Assembly: GCA_027036775.1 (NCBI GenBank)
Contig: JALWDS010000031.1
Span: 1-64,000 of the forward strand
Reading direction: 5' to 3'
From: Archaeoglobaceae archaeon
GTDB lineage: Archaea > Halobacteriota > Archaeoglobi > Archaeoglobales > Archaeoglobaceae
Length of the DNA: 64,000 nucleotides
The notes under the pieces were generated by a model. That model did not search any database. It was not told where the DNA came from and saw only the letters and a list, made by a program, of their open reading frames with translations. The number at the start of each line of letters is the position of its first letter. Within the stretch, counting starts at the first letter, position 1. Below are positions 58,436-64,000 of the stretch, one piece after another. A program made the translations under genes and the position numbers.

Positions 58436-58673
58436 GTTGAAGTATGCGATTGAGATATTCTACAGCGAAGAAGATGAAGGATACATTGCGGTAGTTCCAG
58501 AGTTACCGGGATGCTCCGCATTTGGTGAAACTCCGGAAGAAGCACTAAAAGAGATAAAGATCGCCATCGAGCTTTGGATTGAAGCCGCTAAGAAGGAAGG
58601 TAGAGAAATTCCAAAACCTATGGGTAAGGAGTTGCTCAAGGAAATCCTGAGTAAAATAGAAGTAAAAGCTTAA
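58428..58673 (+). CDS. HicB-like antitoxin
   Basis: YAIEIFYSEEDEGYIAVVPELPGCSAFGETPEEALKEIKIAIELWIEAAKKEGREIPKP. Confidence 0.92.
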   Translation: MSELKYAIEIFYSEEDEGYIAVVPELPGCSAFGETPEEALKEIKIAIELWIEAAKKEGREIPKPMGKELLKEILSKIEVKA

Positions 58674-58799
58674 AACAGTTCAATTGTATTTTTTACGTAA
58701 TGTGGTCACTCAATTGTCCTGCAATATTCCAAAATATGCCAGAATAACTTAGCGCTTTAACGCAGATAGGAGCTAATTCAACAAAGCATACCTGTAAAG

Positions 58800-59279
58800 T
58801 TACAAGATTAACCATTCTTGAGCTGGGTTTACGACCTTTACGTTGTATCTCTTGCCAATCTCCAGAAAGTGTTTATCGAGGGAATAGATTACCTCGACGT
58901 AATTTTTTAGTGGGATAAAGCACAGGAAGTCCCAGATGTGAATACCAGTTTCTTTACTTGCAATAATAGATTCTATTACGTGTTCTGCAAGAATCGGGAC
59001 TTTTATTATGCTATCGTCTTTCATTAAACCATCGGCTATTGCAAAAGCTTCGTTCAACGGTATTTTGTGACCCCTAAAAGCCAAGACGTGAAAGATTTCC
59101 GCTACTTGGTGTAGTGTCATGTATATTCTCAAGTTATCGGACTCCTTCTCAAAGAACTCTCTACAACCTTTATGAATTTTCAAAGCTTTCTCGTAATCCG
59201 ATTTAGACTTAAACTTTTCTCTAACAGGTTTCTTCTTCGCTAAAACCCAGATCTCCGTATCTACAAAAGCCTTAATCAA
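58800..59279 (-). CDS. PIN-domain (VapC-like) toxin
   Basis: FVDTEIWVLA, conserved acidic residues, IHIWDFLCF; pairs with overlapping antitoxin. Confidence 0.75.
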   Translation of the reverse strand: MIKAFVDTEIWVLAKKKPVREKFKSKSDYEKALKIHKGCREFFEKESDNLRIYMTLHQVAEIFHVLAFRGHKIPLNEAFAIADGLMKDDSIIKVPILAEHVIESIIASKETGIHIWDFLCFIPLKNYVEVIYSLDKHFLEIGKRYNVKVVNPAQEWLIL

Positions 59280-59499
59280 TATCCTCCCCTCCGTATTCCC
59301 TTAGATCTTCTGGTCCAGCCCCTTCACACGGCTTCAAAATTAATTCCTTAAGCTTCGATTTCTCCCTCTTCCCCGCAAGATAATTCAAAATCGCATCTAT
59401 AATCGCTTCTTTCACGGTCTTCCCTTCCTCTACTGCCCTCTTCTTTAACTCAGTGTAGAGTTCCTTAGGCAAAACTACGCTCGTCTTTATTTCATTCAT
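59272..59499 (-). CDS. Ribbon-helix-helix antitoxin
   Basis: KTSVVLPKELYTELKKRAVEEGKTVKEAIIDAILNYL; 8-nt overlap with PIN toxin. Confidence 0.75.
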   Translation of the reverse strand: MNEIKTSVVLPKELYTELKKRAVEEGKTVKEAIIDAILNYLAGKREKSKLKELILKPCEGAGPEDLREYGGEDID

Positions 59500-59529
59500 A
59501 TACGCATAACTGTAAAAATGTATTTAAGG

Positions 59530-60288
59530 TTACCCGTAAATCCTCTCCAAATCCTCTCCTCCGTAAAAAACCTCCTGAATCGCGTCGTATATGTCCTCCA
59601 TACCCCTCATGTCAACCGCGGAAACGGGAATTATGGGCCTAAATAATCCAGCGTCCTTAAGCATCAGGAAAAGCTCAAGGCTTAAAGATTTCCTATCTAA
59701 AGCCAAATCGTCGTAAAGCTCCTCGGGATCGCTACTCCATCTCACAACCCTTTCTATCTCTTCATCGCTCAAAACGTCCGCCTTCGACAAAACCAACACC
59801 TGAGGAACGTTCAATCTGAAAACTGCTGAGGAGGCCATGAAAACGAGTGAAACGAATCCAGAGGGCGTTTTCGAAATCACGGGATCGAAGAGGTAAACCG
59901 TAACTCCGTTGCCAAAGCATCTAATTATTATCTCCCCACTGCTCCTAAGGGTGAAGAGTTCCATTTGACCCGGGGTATCCACGAGAACTATGTCCGCATC
60001 GTAGAGTTCTATCTCGTCCTTCAAATCGTCCGCAATCGTTCCAACCAAGTCCGCACCTATTATCTGGGCGCCGTTGGGTCCAACCTTATACTCCTCCATG
60101 ATCTTTTCGAGCGTGAATCTCTCCCTTACGTCCACATCTGGCTCGTATGGCAGTTCTTCAGCCCCGGGATCTAAGTTTACGATTACGTGGCTGATTTTCT
60201 TCGTATCCAAGAAGTCCGAAAAGGCTTTGGTCAGATACGTCTTTCCACTACCAGCTGTTCCAACGAAGTAAACGAAAACCTGATCCAT
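59530..60288 (-). CDS. GPN-loop GTPase
   Basis: GTAGSGKTYLTKAF Walker A, NLDPGAEELPYEPDVDVRE, GPNGAQI. Confidence 0.93.
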   Translation of the reverse strand: MDQVFVYFVGTAGSGKTYLTKAFSDFLDTKKISHVIVNLDPGAEELPYEPDVDVRERFTLEKIMEEYKVGPNGAQIIGADLVGTIADDLKDEIELYDADIVLVDTPGQMELFTLRSSGEIIIRCFGNGVTVYLFDPVISKTPSGFVSLVFMASSAVFRLNVPQVLVLSKADVLSDEEIERVVRWSSDPEELYDDLALDRKSLSLELFLMLKDAGLFRPIIPVSAVDMRGMEDIYDAIQEVFYGGEDLERIYG

Positions 60289-60387
60289 AAGTTGGGTTCG
60301 TGCTCGATTAAAAAATTGTCCTTAACGTATGTAGATTACGTAGATTAATTAGGCAATACATATATTCACCGTTCGATACCGTTCATC

Positions 60388-61458
60388 ATGAAAAGGTTCG
60401 CGGTGTTGGTAGCGCTGGCAATAACGATATCACTCTTGGGCTGTCAGCAGAAACCACAGAAGTCTGAGATCATCATATACGGAAGCGGAGCAACCTTCCC
60501 TTTACCTCAGATTGAGAAGTGGATAGACGATTACGAGAAATTGCACCCGAACGTGAAGATAGAATACGAGGGAAAGGGGAGCGGTGCTGGGCAGAACGAT
60601 TTCGAGAAGGGACTTGTTGACTTTGCTGGAACCGATCCGCCAGTCAGCGAGGATCTGTGGAAGAGGCTTGAGAAGAGGGGACAACCCCTTCAGTTTCCAG
60701 AGATAGTGGGTGCAGTCGTTGTGGTTTACAACGTTCCGGGAGTTGACAACCTCAAGCTCGACGGAGAAACCCTCGCAAAGATATTCATGGGCGATATAGA
60801 GTATTGGGACGATCAAGCTATAAAGGCTTTGAATCCGAATGCAAAACTGCCCCACGAAAAGATAATCGTCGTTCACAGGGCGGATTCGAGCGGAACGACT
60901 CAGATATTCACCACCTACCTCTGCCTCGTCAGTAAGGATTTCGAGAAGAGGGTCGGAAGCGGTAAGATAGTTGACTGGCCTGTCGACAAGATGGGGAGGG
61001 GTTTGGGTGGAAAGGGTAACACGGGTGTAGTCGAAATTTTGAAGAGCACGAAGTATTCCATAGCATACACCGAGTTGGCTTACGCTTTGAGGGAGAACTT
61101 GAAGATGGTCGCTTTAAAGAACAGAGCCGGAAACTTCGTGATGGCAAACGAGACCACCATAAAGTCCGCCGTAAAGGCGGTTAAGGCTAAGATTCCTCCT
61201 CCAGATCAGGGCTACAGGGAGAATTTGAGAGAACTTCTGAACGCTGAGGGGAAAGATTCCTATCCAATAGTCGCTTTCAGCCACATCCTAATATGGAAGA
61301 GCTATCCTAAGGAGAAGGCCAAAGCCATAAGGGACTTCTTCACATGGGTTCTCACCGAAGGACAGAAGAGGGAACACATAGTTGAAGGTTACGTGGGATT
61401 ACCGAAGGAGGTTGCAGAAATCGGTTTGAATGCTGTGAAGAGCATAGAAGAGAAATAA
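60388..61458 (+). CDS. pstS: Phosphate ABC transporter substrate-binding lipoprotein
   Basis: SLLGCQQK lipobox, YGSGATFPLPQIEKWIDDY, HRADSSGTTQIFTTYL. Confidence 0.95.
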   Translation: MKRFAVLVALAITISLLGCQQKPQKSEIIIYGSGATFPLPQIEKWIDDYEKLHPNVKIEYEGKGSGAGQNDFEKGLVDFAGTDPPVSEDLWKRLEKRGQPLQFPEIVGAVVVVYNVPGVDNLKLDGETLAKIFMGDIEYWDDQAIKALNPNAKLPHEKIIVVHRADSSGTTQIFTTYLCLVSKDFEKRVGSGKIVDWPVDKMGRGLGGKGNTGVVEILKSTKYSIAYTELAYALRENLKMVALKNRAGNFVMANETTIKSAVKAVKAKIPPPDQGYRENLRELLNAEGKDSYPIVAFSHILIWKSYPKEKAKAIRDFFTWVLTEGQKREHIVEGYVGLPKEVAEIGLNAVKSIEEK

Positions 61459-61486
61459 TTTTAAGTAGCGTTATTCCCGCTTGGTT

Positions 61487-62389
61487 ATGAAGGACAGGTT
61501 CAAGATTTTTTTACTCCCCGTTTCCTCTATCGTTTTCGGTATATTCCTACTAATGCTCACGGTCTTCCTTATAGCGTCCCTGCCGATATTCGAGAAGGAA
61601 GGTTTATCCATCTACACCACGAACGTTTGGAAGGCCGTAGAGGGTGGGGAGGAATTTTACGGCGTTCTTTCCGCAATATACGGTAGCGTTTACACGTCCG
61701 TTGTAGCCCTGATAATAGCCCTACCGCTATCGATAGGGTTTGCTGTCTTCGTGATAGACTACGTTCCAGCGAAGTTCAAGGAGATTCTGATAATTCTCAC
61801 GGACATAATGGCGGGATTGCCCACCATTCTATACGGAATTTGGGGTGCCTTCGTTTTGGTTCCAATACTCAGAGATTACGTAATGAAACCCCTATACGAT
61901 CACCTCTCCTTCGTTCCCCTCTTCTCCTATCCACCCACCACGGGTTACAGCTACCTCTCCGCTGGAGTTCTCTTAGCTATAATGGTAACACCCTTTGCGA
62001 GTGCGATAATAAGAGAGGCTTACAGGATGATACCCAGGGTTTACAGAGAGGGAGTTTACGCTTTGGGTTTGACGAGATACGAGGCAACCAAGGTTCTCGT
62101 GGGTTACATAAAACCTGCGATAGTTGCCGGAACTTTGTTGGCATTCGGAAGGGCCGTTGGAGAGACCGTTGCGGTTAGCTTGGTTGTGGGCAACACGTTC
62201 AACATTCATCCAAGCCTCTTCGCACCGGGATACACCATATCCTCTCTCATAGCCAACCAGTTCGGGAACGCTTTTATATACAGATACATGCCGTCCGCAC
62301 TCTTCGCCTCCGGATTGGCACTCTTCGTTATAGGACTGATAGTTAACGTCTTGGGCTTGATGGTCTTGAGGAGGTGGAGGTATGCTTAG
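61487..62389 (+). CDS. pstC: Phosphate ABC transporter permease PstC
   Basis: ILTDIMAGLPTILYGIWG, REAYRMIPRVYREGVYALGLTRYEAT, GRAVGETVAV. Confidence 0.94.
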   Translation: MKDRFKIFLLPVSSIVFGIFLLMLTVFLIASLPIFEKEGLSIYTTNVWKAVEGGEEFYGVLSAIYGSVYTSVVALIIALPLSIGFAVFVIDYVPAKFKEILIILTDIMAGLPTILYGIWGAFVLVPILRDYVMKPLYDHLSFVPLFSYPPTTGYSYLSAGVLLAIMVTPFASAIIREAYRMIPRVYREGVYALGLTRYEATKVLVGYIKPAIVAGTLLAFGRAVGETVAVSLVVGNTFNIHPSLFAPGYTISSLIANQFGNAFIYRYMPSALFASGLALFVIGLIVNVLGLMVLRRWRYA

Positions 62390-63218
62390 GAAGATTAAGG
62401 AGAAGCTGTTCCTCCTTGGAATAACTATAGCAACGGTTCTGACGATTCTACCGCTTTTTCACATAATACTCAGCGTCATACTAAACGGATTACCCGTTCT
62501 TCTTGAGAGGGGATTGGCCTTTCTAACAGATACGGTCGCACCACCGGGAGACGGTTTGGGTGGAATAGGGCCAGCGATAGTGGGGACTTTCGTTTTAACG
62601 TTCCTCGCATCTCTGATGGGGCTTCCGATCGCGATACTCACGGGAATTTTCTCTGCGGAATACCCGAACAGCCTGATAGGTAGAGCTACGAAGACCCTTT
62701 TAATGATAATGATGGAGTTCCCCACGATCCTCGTCGGACTATTCGTCATGGACATAATGGTCATACCTATGGGCAGATACTCCGCAGTAGCTGGAGCTTT
62801 GGCTCTGGCGATTGTCATGATGCCCTACGTTGCGGTTTACACCGAACAGGCTCTGAGGGAGATTCCGAGAATTTACAGAGAAGGGGCCTTTGCCTTAGGT
62901 TTGAGCAGGGCAATTGTTGTCTTCAGAATACTAATGGGAATGGCGAGGAAGGGGATTCTAACGGGCGTTCTTATAGGGATTGCCAAGGTTGCGGGTGAAA
63001 CCGCCCCCCTCCTCTTCACCGCTGGAGGTTCATACAGGGTTTACTTCGCAGGACTCGATAGACCCATCGGGGCAATACCCCTACTCATCTACGATCTCGT
63101 TCAACAGCCCTACGAGAACTACCATCAAATCGCTTGGGGTGCATCTCTCGTTTTGATGCTCATATTCTTGGCAATCTTCCTACCCATAAGGCTCAGCATC
63201 AAGGAGGTGAAAATGTGA
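62382..63218 (+). CDS. pstA: Phosphate ABC transporter permease PstA
   Basis: [53 protein letters not shown]. Confidence 0.94.
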   Translation: MLRKIKEKLFLLGITIATVLTILPLFHIILSVILNGLPVLLERGLAFLTDTVAPPGDGLGGIGPAIVGTFVLTFLASLMGLPIAILTGIFSAEYPNSLIGRATKTLLMIMMEFPTILVGLFVMDIMVIPMGRYSAVAGALALAIVMMPYVAVYTEQALREIPRIYREGAFALGLSRAIVVFRILMGMARKGILTGVLIGIAKVAGETAPLLFTAGGSYRVYFAGLDRPIGAIPLLIYDLVQQPYENYHQIAWGASLVLMLIFLAIFLPIRLSIKEVKM

Positions 63219-63967
63219 TAGCAGTAGAGACCGTAAACCTTAGGGTTTGGTATGACAACAAGGAGGTTCTGAAGGGTGTAAGTCTCAAGATTCCAGAGAA
63301 TGTTTGCTTTGCAATCATGGGTCCCTCCGGATGCGGAAAGTCAACGTTTCTTAGAACTTTGAACAGGATAATCGAATTGAACGAGAACGCGAGGGTTGAA
63401 GGTGACGTTCTCCTCTTCGGTAAGAGCGTTTTTAAAATGGACGTTGTGGAGGTTAGGAGGCAGATAGGTATGGTCTTTCAGATTCCCAATCCCTTTCCCC
63501 ACATGAGCATATACGACAACGTCGCCTTGGGTGTTAAGTTCAACAGGCTTGCAAGGTCAAAAAGGGAGCTTGACGAGATAGTCGAATGGGCTTTGAAGAA
63601 GTCCGCTTTATGGGACGAGGTTAAGGACAGGCTCAAGGAGAGAGCTTCAAGTTTGAGCGGAGGACAGATGCAGAGGTTGTGCATAGCGAGGGCTTTAGCT
63701 ATGAAACCCAAAGTCCTTCTGATGGACGAACCTACGGCAAACTTGGATCCTGTGAGTGCGAACAAGATAGAGGAGCTCATAGACGAACTCAAGAGGGAGC
63801 TGACCATAGTAATAGTCACCCACTCACCCGCACAGGCCTCAAGGGTTAGCGATTACGTCGCCTTCCTCTACATGGGCGAGCTCATAGAGGTTGGAAGGAC
63901 GGAGGAGGTCTTCGAGAATCCGAAGAACGAGTTGACCGAACGGTATCTGACTGGGAGGATGGGCTGA
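63215..63967 (+). CDS. pstB: Phosphate ABC transporter ATPase PstB
   Basis: [74 protein letters not shown] start overlaps pstA stop. Confidence 0.96.
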   Translation: MIAVETVNLRVWYDNKEVLKGVSLKIPENVCFAIMGPSGCGKSTFLRTLNRIIELNENARVEGDVLLFGKSVFKMDVVEVRRQIGMVFQIPNPFPHMSIYDNVALGVKFNRLARSKRELDEIVEWALKKSALWDEVKDRLKERASSLSGGQMQRLCIARALAMKPKVLLMDEPTANLDPVSANKIEELIDELKRELTIVIVTHSPAQASRVSDYVAFLYMGELIEVGRTEEVFENPKNELTERYLTGRMG

Positions 63968-64000
63968 TCAGATGAGTCCCGTCGCAGGTTTCGGACTTGA

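Noticed and set aside
63972-64000. Possible next gene start (ATGAGTCCCGTCGCAGG...)
   Set aside because: Only nine codons visible before the window end; cannot be assigned.

Overview
Archaeal chromosome segment. Gene content (archaeal L15e, aIF1A, TBP, SepCysS, MfnA, DNA gyrase B, CobY-like protein, many CbiM/Q/O and Pst genes) fits an Archaeoglobales-type euryarchaeon; this is inference, not a database result. Most of the window is dense housekeeping sequence. The main accessory region is a type I (probably I-B) CRISPR-Cas locus at 16.5-26.9 kb. It has two arrays pointing outward, near-identical inverted leaders of about 280 bp flanking the cas genes, cas4-cas1-cas2 facing cas6-cas8-cas7-cas5-cas3, and an MntA/HepT toxin-antitoxin pair between the modules. 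HepT appears frameshifted exactly at its HxY motif. Other points of interest: a well-formed C/D box sRNA with its own promoter after coaBC (52.7 kb); a structured IS200/IS605-like right-end/omegaRNA remnant without tnpB (27.6 kb); tandem MCAPVS-starting small membrane peptides upstream of a radical SAM gene and CbiMQO (47 kb); a five-gene KaiC-like/degenerate ATPase/membrane protein operon (31-34 kb); a probable CTG start for aIF1A; a tRNA-Leu antisense-overlapping a CDS; and a small TA/mobile-gene island (57-59.5 kb). All product names come from motif recognition by eye; no searches were run.
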